From a virus, in IMG/VR virus record IMGVR_UViG_3300036760_001479, positions 1-21,579 of that record: DNA of 21,579 nucleotides; one strand, given 5' to 3'. Positions 1 to 6,960 of this stretch are shown in pieces; position 1 is the stretch's first letter; each line of letters starts with the position of its first letter. A program made the position numbers and the translations under genes. Under the pieces are notes generated by a model, which saw nothing but the letters and a program-made list of their open reading frames with translations, was not told where the DNA came from and did no database searches.

Positions 1-309
1 GAACTGATCGACGGGCAATTCGACTCGTTGCCGAAAACCGGAAACGCGGAAGTCGACCTCCTGGTGGAGATACGGTTTCAGAAAGCCGGACTCCGCAAAA
101 TGACGAAGATTTCCGACAGCCTGAAAGCGCACGCGGAACTGGGCAAGCTCATCGCGCTTGAAATGAAACTTTTGAAAGAGATCAAGGCGGACAAAACCCG
201 CGCCGACTCGGCGGCGAAGGCGCTGGAAAATTCCACCGGCAAGCCGGGCGGACTGACCGCCGAGGCCGCCGACGAGATCAAGCGCAAGATTCTGGGGGTC
301 ACCACATGA
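1..309 (+). CDS. Terminase small subunit, Mu gp27-like (3' part only)
   Basis: The reading frame is open from the first base of the window, so the gene begins upstream and only its last 102 residues are seen. They are mostly charged and helical (lysine-, glutamate- and alanine-rich, about residues 35-75 of the visible part). They end in a short segment, AADEIKRKILGV, of the type found at the C-terminus of small terminase proteins of Mu-like phages. The stop codon overlaps the ATG of the large terminase gene (ATGA at 306-309), which implies translational coupling. The small subunit would recognise phage DNA and recruit the packaging motor. No diagnostic motif is present in the visible part, so the call rests mainly on position directly before the large terminase. 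A DUF3486- or DUF1804-type protein is equally possible. Confidence 0.6.
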   Translation, partial: ELIDGQFDSLPKTGNAEVDLLVEIRFQKAGLRKMTKISDSLKAHAELGKLIALEMKLLKEIKADKTRADSAAKALENSTGKPGGLTAEAADEIKRKILGVTT

Positions 310-1835
310 AGGCGGGCGTTCTCCTTCCGTATCAAGTCCGCTGGATTGAGGACGAATCCCCGGTAAAGGTCGCCGAAAAATCCCGTCGCGTCGGCCTCTC
401 GTGGGCGGAAGCCGCCGATAATACGCTGTACGCCGCCAGCGCGGGGGGCGACGATGTTTTTTATATCGGGTACAACGCCGAGATGGCGCGCGAGTTTATT
501 AACGACTGCGCGTTCTGGGCGAAGCATTACAGTCTTGCCGCCGGCGCGCTGGAGCAGACCGTGTTCAACGACGAGGATAAGGACATCCTCGCCTTCCGCG
601 TCAACTTTGCCAGCGGCCACACGATCACCGCGCTCTCCTCCCGCCCGCGCAACCTGCGCGGCAAGCAGGGGCGGGTGGTTATCGACGAAGCCGCCTTCCA
701 CGATGATTTTGACGGCCTGCTGAAGGCCGCGATGGCCCTGCTGGTGTGGGGCGGCAAGGTTCGCATCATCAGCACTCATTTCGGCGACGACAACCCGTTC
801 AACGACCTGGTAAAGGACATTCGCGCCGGGCGCAAAACCTATTCCCTCCACCGGATCACGTTTGACGAGGCATTGGCCGACGGCCTTTACAAACGCATCC
901 GCGAGGTCGGCGGCAAACAATGGGGCAAAGAGGCCGAAGCCGCGTGGCGCGCCGAGATGATTAAAAACTACGGCGACGACGCGGACGAGGAACTGCACTG
1001 CATCCCATCTAAGGGAACCGGAGTTTACCTTCCGGCCGCGCTCATCGAAAAGCGCATGGCCAGCGCGCCAATCTTCCGGATATCGCGCCAGGCTGAATAC
1101 GCGCAGAGGCCGGACGCCGAACGGCAAGCCGACATCATCGAGTGGTGTGAAGAAAACCTTTTGTCGCATCTGTCCGCGCTCGACAAAAAACGCCAACATT
1201 ATTTCGGACTGGATTTTGGGCGCAACGGCGACCTCTCGGTCGTCTGGCCGCTGGCGGAAGAGCGGGGATTGACGTACCGCGTGCCGTTCGCCATCGAGAT
1301 GTCGAACATCCCGTTCCGACAGCAGGAACAAATCCTGTTTTACATCATCGACCGCCTGCCGCGTTTCGCTCACGGGTCGCTCGACGCGCGCGGCAACGGC
1401 CAGTATCTGGCCGAAGTGGCCATGCAACGCTACGGCATCTCGCGCATCTCGCAGATCATGCCGTCGCAAAAATTCTATTTAGAAAACTTCCCCAAATACA
1501 AAGCGGCCTTCGAGGACGGCTCGATCACCGTCCCGAAGGACGCCGACGTGTTGGCCGACCACCGCGTGGTGCGGATGGTAAAAGGTATCCCGCAGATCTC
1601 CGACAAACGGACGACCGGCGAAAGCGGCAACCAGCGGCACGGCGACAGCGCCGTCGCCGGCCTGATGGCCTGGCACGCGCGCGGCCAGGAAACCTATCAG
1701 CCGGTGGCATACGAAAGCGCGGGCCGCCGCCATCTCGAAGGTAGCGGCGGCACTCCTGCCGCCGGAAGGCCGAACCACGACGAAGACGATTACGTCGAGC
1801 GCGGATACGGGCACCGCGCCGGGGCGAGGTTTTAA
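306..1835 (+). CDS. Terminase large subunit, Mu gp28-like (packaging ATPase/nuclease)
   Basis: This 509-residue protein has the two-domain build of large terminases. The N-terminal ATPase carries a Walker A-like loop SRRVGLSW (residues 26-33), a Walker B strand RVVIDEA (123-129) with the catalytic Glu, and a coupling motif STHFG (156-160). The C-terminal RNase H-like nuclease begins with HYFGLDFGRNGDLSV (about 298-312), whose Asp is the expected metal ligand. The length fits Mu gp28 and its relatives. It would pump DNA through the portal encoded next and cut it at headful. The ATG overlaps the stop of the small subunit, and its own stop (1833-1835) overlaps the portal start. The last ~40 residues are Gly/Arg/Asp-rich and probably disordered. 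Confidence 0.93.
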   Translation: MKAGVLLPYQVRWIEDESPVKVAEKSRRVGLSWAEAADNTLYAASAGGDDVFYIGYNAEMAREFINDCAFWAKHYSLAAGALEQTVFNDEDKDILAFRVNFASGHTITALSSRPRNLRGKQGRVVIDEAAFHDDFDGLLKAAMALLVWGGKVRIISTHFGDDNPFNDLVKDIRAGRKTYSLHRITFDEALADGLYKRIREVGGKQWGKEAEAAWRAEMIKNYGDDADEELHCIPSKGTGVYLPAALIEKRMASAPIFRISRQAEYAQRPDAERQADIIEWCEENLLSHLSALDKKRQHYFGLDFGRNGDLSVVWPLAEERGLTYRVPFAIEMSNIPFRQQEQILFYIIDRLPRFAHGSLDARGNGQYLAEVAMQRYGISRISQIMPSQKFYLENFPKYKAAFEDGSITVPKDADVLADHRVVRMVKGIPQISDKRTTGESGNQRHGDSAVAGLMAWHARGQETYQPVAYESAGRRHLEGSGGTPAAGRPNHDEDDYVERGYGHRAGARF

Positions 1836-3484
1836 TGCTGTACGACATGTTGGGACGGGAGATTCCCAAATCGATAAAAACCCCGGATGAACGGCAAATC
1901 ACCTCCGTCGAATTGCGCGACCGCTACGGCGACTATCCCTCGCGCCGCCTGACCCCGCAAAAGCTCTCCGCCATCTTCACCGAGGCCGATCAGGGGAGCG
2001 TCGGGCGGCAGGCGGAACTTTTCGAGGAAATGCTGGAAAAGGATCTCCACCTGTTTTCCGTCATGTCAACCCGCATCAGCGCCGTCTCCAAACTGGACTG
2101 GGAAATACTTCCGTCCGGCGACGACGCCCGCGCACGCGAGACGGCCGACTTCGTCCGCGAGGCGATCGAGGGCCTGGATGATTTCGAGGATAACCTGAAG
2201 GATATCCTCGACGCCATCGGCAAAGGCTTTGCCGCGCTGGAAATACTGTGGGAACTTCAAGGCGGGTCCCACCTGCCGGTAAAACTGCAATGGGCCGAAC
2301 AAAAAAAATTCAACTGGATAAACGCGCTGTATCCCCGTGTGCGAACTCCCGCCAACCAATGGCCCGGTGAGGAACTCGCGCCGTGGAAGTGGGTGTTTCA
2401 CGTCCACAAGACCGCGAGCGGCTGGGCGCCGCGGCAAGGGCTTTTGCGCCGGTGCGCCTGGTGGTACATATTCCGCAACTACGCCGTAAAGGATTGGGTC
2501 GCGTTCGCCGAGATATTCGGCCAGCCGCTCCGGGTCGGCAAATACGACGTATCGGCCTCCGAAACGGACAAGGAAACCCTCTTGCGCGCCGTGCGCGAGC
2601 TGGGAAGCGACGCGGCGGCCATCATAAGCAAGGCCACGGATATAGAGTTCGTGGAGGCGCAAGCCCGCACTTCCGGCAAATCAATATATGAATCCCTGAT
2701 GGACTACGGCGCGGCCGAGATGAGCAAGGGAGTGCTTGGCCATTCCGCGGCCGCCGACAGCACCCCCGGCAAACTGGGGAATGAACAGCAGGCCACATCC
2801 GTCCGGCGGGATATAGCGGAAGACGACGCCGAGCAGATAATGAAAACCCTGCGCCGCGACCTCGTGCGTCCCATCGTGATTTTCAAATTCGGTCCCGACA
2901 CACCCCTCCCCTGGTTCAAACTCAAATACGAACCGGAAGAGGACAAAAAGGCGGAGGCCGACCTTTATTCCGTACACCTTCACAACGGATTTCCCGTTTC
3001 CATTGAATCCTACGCGGCGAAATTCAACCTCCCCGTTCCCAAGGACGGCGAGGTTTTGTTGAACCCCTCCTCCCCTGGGAACGCGGGCTTCCAGCCCGGC
3101 CAAGCCGCCAATGACGGGGCAACCGTCCTCGCCAACCGGGAAACCCCTCCCGCACCTCCCCTTGGAAAGGGGAGAAAATGGGCAGACTGCGGATGTGTGT
3201 TCGTTGGTAAAGACGGGAACCCGGCCCCGGATCCGGTGGATATGCTGGCCGGGAACCTGCTTGCGCACACCAATATGGCGGAGCAGATCGACCCGGTGAA
3301 AAAACTGATGGCCGAGTGCGCCACGCTGGAGGAATTCCGCGACCGCCTGCTGGAGGCATACGCCGGGATGGCCACGGTTCAGTTGGGCAACCTGATGGCA
3401 CAGGCCACCGCCGTCGCGGAACTGTATGGCCGCTATTCAGCCATCGCGGACAAGAGTGTCCGCGCCACCGGAGGGGGCGCATGA
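1835..3484 (+). CDS. Portal protein, Mu gp29-like (DUF935)
   Basis: The 549-residue product matches the DUF935 portal family of Mu-like phages. Recognisable stretches include the early segment with LFEEMLEKDLHLFSVMSTR, a central block with FRNYAVKDWVAFAEIFGQPLRVGKY, and a later DSTPGKLGNEQQATSVRRD region. As the dodecameric vertex ring it would join head, terminase and tail. It starts by stop/start overlap with the terminase (TAATG, 1833-1837), and its own stop overlaps the next ATG (3481). Residues about 410-447 (3063-3177) are low-complexity and Pro/Gly-rich. They are encoded by DNA that looks like host-type hairpin repeats rather than portal sequence. The last codons (3445-3470) also overlap a perfect hairpin. 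The frame stays open through all of these, so the protein is probably still made. Confidence 0.9.
   Translation: MLYDMLGREIPKSIKTPDERQITSVELRDRYGDYPSRRLTPQKLSAIFTEADQGSVGRQAELFEEMLEKDLHLFSVMSTRISAVSKLDWEILPSGDDARARETADFVREAIEGLDDFEDNLKDILDAIGKGFAALEILWELQGGSHLPVKLQWAEQKKFNWINALYPRVRTPANQWPGEELAPWKWVFHVHKTASGWAPRQGLLRRCAWWYIFRNYAVKDWVAFAEIFGQPLRVGKYDVSASETDKETLLRAVRELGSDAAAIISKATDIEFVEAQARTSGKSIYESLMDYGAAEMSKGVLGHSAAADSTPGKLGNEQQATSVRRDIAEDDAEQIMKTLRRDLVRPIVIFKFGPDTPLPWFKLKYEPEEDKKAEADLYSVHLHNGFPVSIESYAAKFNLPVPKDGEVLLNPSSPGNAGFQPGQAANDGATVLANRETPPAPPLGKGRKWADCGCVFVGKDGNPAPDPVDMLAGNLLAHTNMAEQIDPVKKLMAECATLEEFRDRLLEAYAGMATVQLGNLMAQATAVAELYGRYSAIADKSVRATGGGA
3063..3178 (+). repeat. Host-type hairpin repeats lying in frame inside the portal gene
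   Basis: Two hairpins lie within the coding sequence. CGGGCT/AGCCCG with loop TCC spans 3084-3098, and CTCCCCTT/AAGGGGAG with loop GGA spans 3156-3174. The second, with its flank from about 3141, is nearly identical to the non-coding repeat at 5403-5437. Translation gives a Pro/Gly/Ala-rich linker (about residues 410-447) unlike the rest of the portal. These are probably REP- or MITE-like elements that inserted without breaking the frame. Confidence 0.6.
3445..3464 (+). repeat. Perfect hairpin at the 3' end of the portal gene
   Basis: CGCGGACA and TGTCCGCG form an 8-bp stem around an AGAG loop, followed by CGCCACCGG. The same words (GCGCGGACA, TGTCCGCGC, GCCACCGG) recur in the intergenic repeat at 11994-12097, which suggests one repeat family. 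It encodes the C-terminal portal residues IADKSVRATGG. Confidence 0.5.
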
Positions 3485-4680
3485 ACGGAATAAATCTCGG
3501 CACGGTACCCTTTCAGGAGGCGATTGATTTTTTCAAACAAAAGGTGAACCTGCCCACGAAAACGTGGACTGATATCTACGGCGGCCAACACGCCCGCGCG
3601 TTCGTGGTGGCGGGCGCGATGCAATCCGACATGCTGGGCGACTTCCGCTCCGCCGTGGACAAGGCAATCAGCCAAGGAACCGCGATGGAGGAGTTCCGGA
3701 AAGACTTCGACAAGATCGTGGCCGACACCGGATGGGATTATAAAGGGGGCCGCAACTGGCGGACGGCGGTGATCTACAGCACTAACCTCCGGAGCGCCTA
3801 CCACGCCGGGCGGTTCGCCCAGCAGATGGATCCGGATGTTTTGAAAGAGTTTCCGAACCTGCGCTACGTCCACGGGGCCAGCCTCGTACCCCGCCCGGAA
3901 CACCTGGCGTGGAACGGCGTCACGCTTCCGGCAACCGACCCGTGGTGGGAGACGCATTACGGGCAGAACGGCTGGGGATGCAAATGCCGGGTTGAATCGG
4001 CCCCCGCATCGTCTGCGAAAAAAGAGCCGGAGGATTTTGGGAAAAAAGAATGGACAAATCCTTCCACCGGCGAAGTGCGGGATATCCCCGTTGGTATCGA
4101 CCCCGGCTTCGACCATAACCCCGGCGAGGCGGCATGGGGCAAACCGCTGGCCGAGGGCGCGCGTTCGGACGACACCCACACGGTGTTGACGAAGGAAAAC
4201 TGGGAATCCGAAGGGTTGCCCCAACACCTCCCCGTGTCGAAAACGGAAACGCGCCCCGATTACGGCATCACCCCGGCAAACGCCCTGGTACGGCTGTCCG
4301 CGATCATGGGTGGGACTGAAAAAATATTCAGCATCACCGGCAACGAAGGTTTTCGCCATGACCTGGTGGTTGACGCGGAGATATTGACACGCCATCTGGA
4401 CGAGGGGCGGTTGCCGTTCCTTCCCTTCCTCCCCGAAATACTGGAGGCCCCCGCCGAGTCGTGGCTGGCGTTCGACCGCAACGACCGGACTGGCGCGGTA
4501 TCGCTCCGCGTGAATCTCCTTAAATCCCTTGCCTGGGATGGCGGAAAAAAACCGTTCGTTTTCGGGTTCACCGCGTCGAAAGGGAGTCTCCGGTCATGGA
4601 CGGTCATCCCGCTGGACAAGGGGTCGGAGCAGGTGGCAAAGCGCCGAACAGGGAAGTTCATCATGGGGATTAAAAAATGA
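3481..4680 (+). CDS. F: Minor head protein, Mu F (gp30)-like, with C-terminal PBECR-type nuclease-like domain
   Basis: The 399-residue protein has two parts. Residues about 30-175 match the Mu F / SPP1 gp7 head-morphogenesis family: a helical segment with STNLRSAYHAGRF (100-112), then HLAWNGVTLP (141-150), and a closing GWGCKCRV (164-171) with the Cys/His pattern typical of the family. Residues about 260-399 resemble the PBECR family (phage-Barnase-EndoU-ColicinE5/D-RelE-like nuclease) often fused to such proteins. Visible elements are FRHDLVVDAEIL (291-302), a central strand region, SWTVIPL (372-378) and a basic RRTGKF end. The start is the ATG at 3481, overlapping the portal stop; an in-frame upstream extension exists but overlaps the portal by far more. 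It would sit at the portal vertex and may enter the host with the DNA. The nuclease activity is inferred from family only. Confidence 0.85.
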   Translation: MNGINLGTVPFQEAIDFFKQKVNLPTKTWTDIYGGQHARAFVVAGAMQSDMLGDFRSAVDKAISQGTAMEEFRKDFDKIVADTGWDYKGGRNWRTAVIYSTNLRSAYHAGRFAQQMDPDVLKEFPNLRYVHGASLVPRPEHLAWNGVTLPATDPWWETHYGQNGWGCKCRVESAPASSAKKEPEDFGKKEWTNPSTGEVRDIPVGIDPGFDHNPGEAAWGKPLAEGARSDDTHTVLTKENWESEGLPQHLPVSKTETRPDYGITPANALVRLSAIMGGTEKIFSITGNEGFRHDLVVDAEILTRHLDEGRLPFLPFLPEILEAPAESWLAFDRNDRTGAVSLRVNLLKSLAWDGGKKPFVFGFTASKGSLRSWTVIPLDKGSEQVAKRRTGKFIMGIKK

Positions 4681-4799
4681 TTTGGCGGCCATTCCATACA
4701 GCGAAACAGCTTGCCTCAAACGGCTATCGGGGGCTGTATCCCCAACCGTTTGACCACAACTTCATTATACCCGCTTTTGGGGAGCTGGCAAATGGCTGA
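4677..4799 (+). CDS. Small ORF between F and G, 40 aa, unknown function
   Basis: An ATG at 4677 overlaps the stop of the F-like gene (ATGA), and the TGA at 4797-4799 overlaps the start of the G-like gene by 8 bp. The result is a 40-residue aromatic- and Pro-rich peptide beginning MIWRPFHTAKQLA. A weak GGGG stands 8 bp upstream of the start. Perfect tiling between its two neighbours, with coupled starts, argues that it is translated. No family is recognised. The alternative is that the G gene simply starts further upstream in another frame. Confidence 0.45.
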   Translation: MIWRPFHTAKQLASNGYRGLYPQPFDHNFIIPAFGELANG

Positions 4800-5385
4800 G
4801 ATGGTGCGGATAGAGGTCGATGACGCGGCAGTGCGGAGGCTGTTCGCCGCCGTGCAAAGCCGCGCGAAAAACCTCGCCCCGTTTTACAAGGCGACGGGGA
4901 CGGTGGTAAGCCAAAGCATCCGCCACAACTTCGACGTGGGGGGCCGCTACTCGGCGGTCGGCTCGTGGCGCGGCGGATCCACCAGGTGGAAGCCGCTGTC
5001 CGCCGACGCGTTCCTCGCCCGGTTCGGCAAAAAGGACTTTAAAAAAACCGGGGCGCTTTCCGAGTCGGGACGGGGCAAGGCGGGCAACCGCCGGATACTC
5101 CAGCGCGACGGGCATCTTTTGCAAAGCATCACCTTCAATGTCACCTTCGATGGGGTGGAAGTGGGGACGAACAAAATCTATGCGTCCACACAGAACTTCG
5201 GGGCGAAGAACCGGGTGATAAAGGCGAAAAACAAAAAGACGCTGTCCTTCTTTTTCGGGGGTGCGCAACGGTTCCCCAAACAGGTGACGGTCACCATCCC
5301 GGCGCGCCCCTTCATGGTCGTGCAGGACGAGGACGTCGAGCAGATCAAGGCGCTCGGCGCGAAACATATTGCGGAGGGATTGTGA
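4792..5385 (+). CDS. G: Virion morphogenesis protein, Mu G (gp31)-like
   Basis: The 197-residue product matches the phage virion morphogenesis family (Mu gpG, tail completion). It has an N-terminal helix, then a basic region with RWKPLSADAFLARFGKK, a DGHLLQSITFNV strand, YASTQNFGA, and a closing IPARPFMVVQDEDVEQI segment typical of the family. The protein is thought to act at the head-tail joint or tail terminus. The ATG at 4792 is chosen because GGGGAG stands 6 bp upstream and it overlaps the end of the small ORF. A second in-frame ATG at 4801 is possible. The gene is followed by a 109-bp gap holding a hairpin repeat, one of the few gaps in this operon. Confidence 0.85.
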   Translation: MAEMVRIEVDDAAVRRLFAAVQSRAKNLAPFYKATGTVVSQSIRHNFDVGGRYSAVGSWRGGSTRWKPLSADAFLARFGKKDFKKTGALSESGRGKAGNRRILQRDGHLLQSITFNVTFDGVEVGTNKIYASTQNFGAKNRVIKAKNKKTLSFFFGGAQRFPKQVTVTIPARPFMVVQDEDVEQIKALGAKHIAEGL

Positions 5386-5395
5386 ACCACGAAGC

Positions 5396-5476
5396 GGCCC
5401 GCAAACCCCTCCCGAACCTCCCCTTTCCAAGGGGAGGGCTTTCCAAGGGGAGGGGCAAGGTGGGGTTGTGTCATTT
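5396..5476 (+). repeat. Intergenic hairpin repeat between G and I genes
   Basis: The G-I gap holds CCTCCCCTT/AAGGGGAGG (loop TCC, 5417-5437), followed by a second partial copy of the right arm (CCAAGGGGAGG, 5443-5453). The left part (5403-5436) is nearly identical to 3141-3174 inside the portal gene. No T-run follows, so it is read as a dispersed repeat rather than a terminator, although it could stabilise or attenuate the transcript. Confidence 0.6.
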
Positions 5477-5494
5477 TCATTTGGAGGGTAATTA

Positions 5495-6535
5495 ATGGAA
5501 TTTAAAGTTTTTCTGCTACCCGGTGCGAACCTGACGGTGAACGTCACGGAGGCCGACGAGCCAGGTGACAAGAGTTCCGCCCCCGTGCCGGACGAAATTC
5601 AGCTCGCGCCGCTGGGCGAGTTCGCCGACAAGGACGGCAACCGTTTTACGGTGACGCCGGAGGCGGTGGCCGCGATGATCGCGGGCTTTGCCACGCTGGT
5701 CAACGACGTGCCGGTGGATTACGAGCACCAAACCCTCGCCGGCGGCAAAGCGCCGGCGGCGGGCTGGATAACGGAACTGGCTGACAAGGGAACTGCCGGG
5801 TTGTGGGGCAAGGTGAAATGGACAGCCGAAGCCGCAAAACACCTGGCAATGCGTGAATACCGGTATCTCTCCCCCGTCCTGCTGGCAAACAAAAAGGACG
5901 GCGCGGGCCGCTACGTCCCCTCACGGCTCCATTCCGCCGCGCTTACCAATACGCCACAAATCGACGGCATGGTGCCGATCGTCAATAAAGGTTCTTTAAA
6001 CCCTTTACAGGAGGATTTTATGCTTGAAAAATTAAAAAAACTCCTCGGCCTGCCGGACTCCGCCACGGAAGAGCAGGTTGAGGAAGCGGTGATCGCCATG
6101 AAGGCGGCGTCCGTCCTTTCGCCGGAGGCGCTCGCCGCGCTGGGGCTTAAGGCGGGGGCCGACGCATCGGAGATTACCGCAACGGTGCTGGCCATGAAGC
6201 AGACCGCCACCGCAAGCGGCTCATCCGCCGAAAAAATCGCGGCGCTGGAAACACGCCTGTCCCAAAGGGAAGCCGAAGAGGCGGTGACGCTGGCCATGAA
6301 GGAAGGCAAAATCACCGAGGCGCAAAAAACGTGGGCGCTGGACTATGCGGGCAAGGACTTGCCCGGCTTCAGGATGTTTGTGGCCAAAGCCGCCGCCGTG
6401 GTGCCTATGGGCGTCCATCCCGCGGCCGTTGGCGGCGCCCGCCCGCCCGCCGTGATGACCGAGGAAACCATCGCCATAGCGATGAAGATGGGGATATCGC
6501 CGGAACGAATCGAAAAACAGGGAGGGATTGAATAA
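5495..6535 (+). CDS. I: Prohead protease/scaffold, Mu I (gp32)-like
   Basis: The 346-residue protein is a Mu gpI-type head maturation protease (peptidase U35 family) fused to a scaffold tail. The protease part (about 1-165) shows VPVDYEHQT (72-80) with the likely catalytic His, AAGWI (88-92), YRYLSPV (122-128) and LHSAALTNTPQIDGM (145-159). After residue 175 the sequence becomes a helical Ala/Glu/Lys-rich scaffold with two rigid stretches. GGAGGG stands 7 bp before the ATG. As in Mu, the scaffold half also has its own start inside the gene (see 6020). The protease would digest the scaffold once the shell has assembled. Its TAA overlaps the next ATG (TAATG). Confidence 0.9.
   Translation: MEFKVFLLPGANLTVNVTEADEPGDKSSAPVPDEIQLAPLGEFADKDGNRFTVTPEAVAAMIAGFATLVNDVPVDYEHQTLAGGKAPAAGWITELADKGTAGLWGKVKWTAEAAKHLAMREYRYLSPVLLANKKDGAGRYVPSRLHSAALTNTPQIDGMVPIVNKGSLNPLQEDFMLEKLKKLLGLPDSATEEQVEEAVIAMKAASVLSPEALAALGLKAGADASEITATVLAMKQTATASGSSAEKIAALETRLSQREAEEAVTLAMKEGKITEAQKTWALDYAGKDLPGFRMFVAKAAAVVPMGVHPAAVGGARPPAVMTEETIAIAMKMGISPERIEKQGGIE
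6009..6014 (+). promoter_or_regulatory. Internal ribosome binding site for the nested scaffold
   Basis: AGGAGG lies 5 bp before the in-frame ATG at 6020. A perfect Shine-Dalgarno at this spacing inside a coding region would be unlikely unless used, and it decides the start of the Z-like protein. Confidence 0.75.
6020..6535 (+). CDS. Z: Scaffold protein, Mu Z-like, nested in frame within the I gene
   Basis: An in-frame ATG (codon 176 of the I-like gene) is preceded by a perfect AGGAGG at 6009-6014, 5 bp upstream. This is as good as any ribosome site in the operon, although it lies within a coding sequence. The 171-residue product begins MLEKLKKLLGLP and is mostly helical with a likely coiled coil around residues 68-90 (IAALETRLSQREAEEAV). 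Mu makes separate protease-scaffold (I) and scaffold-only (Z) proteins from the same frame, and this layout reproduces that arrangement. Confidence 0.75.
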   Translation: MLEKLKKLLGLPDSATEEQVEEAVIAMKAASVLSPEALAALGLKAGADASEITATVLAMKQTATASGSSAEKIAALETRLSQREAEEAVTLAMKEGKITEAQKTWALDYAGKDLPGFRMFVAKAAAVVPMGVHPAAVGGARPPAVMTEETIAIAMKMGISPERIEKQGGIE

Positions 6536-6945
6536 TGGCCGCATTAACGTCCGACAGAAACACCGCCGCGCGCGAGGGAAACCAGTTGTCGCTCCCGGTG
6601 GCGGCGGGAACAAAAATATTCGCCGGTTCGATCGTCGCCCGCGACGCAAGCGGCAACGCGGTTCCCGGCTCCACCGCGACAACCCTTCTGGGCGTCGGGC
6701 GCGCGGAACAGCAGGTGGATAACACCGGCGGCGCGGCGGGCGACAAGGCCGTGAACATCGCCAAGGGGATATTCCAGTTTGCCAACTCGTCCGCGGGAGA
6801 CCTGATAACGCTGGCCGACGTCGGAGCCAACTGCCACATTGTGGACGACCAGACGGTAGCTAAGACGAATGGGACGAACACCCGCTCGGTGGCGGGCGCC
6901 GTGTTCGACGTGGACGCCAACGGCGTCTGGGTGAAATTCAACTAA
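6535..6945 (+). CDS. Small head protein, probable capsid decoration/cement protein
   Basis: The 136-residue protein is Ala/Gly/Val-rich with short beta strands and no predicted membrane segment. It has the feel of the DUF2190-type decoration proteins that precede the major capsid gene in many phages, for example GTKIFAGSIVARDASGNAV (residues 25-43) and LLGVGRAEQQVDN. Its position between scaffold and capsid genes matches Mu gp33. It starts by TAATG overlap with the I-like gene. It would sit on or stabilise the outer capsid surface. Family membership is an inference from position and composition; it could instead be a head fibre. Confidence 0.65.
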   Translation: MAALTSDRNTAAREGNQLSLPVAAGTKIFAGSIVARDASGNAVPGSTATTLLGVGRAEQQVDNTGGAAGDKAVNIAKGIFQFANSSAGDLITLADVGANCHIVDDQTVAKTNGTNTRSVAGAVFDVDANGVWVKFN

Positions 6946-6960
6946 GGAAGGAAAAAAAAC

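Noticed and set aside
78-1469. Long open frame on the minus strand (463 codons) opposite the terminase
   Set aside because: It is antisense to a clearly recognisable terminase, has no recognisable protein features, and such frames are common opposite GC-rich genes.
3433-4395. Minus-strand open frame of 320 codons opposite the F-like gene
   Set aside because: The + strand encodes a recognised head protein with coupled starts; the antisense translation is Arg/Val/Gly-rich without motifs.
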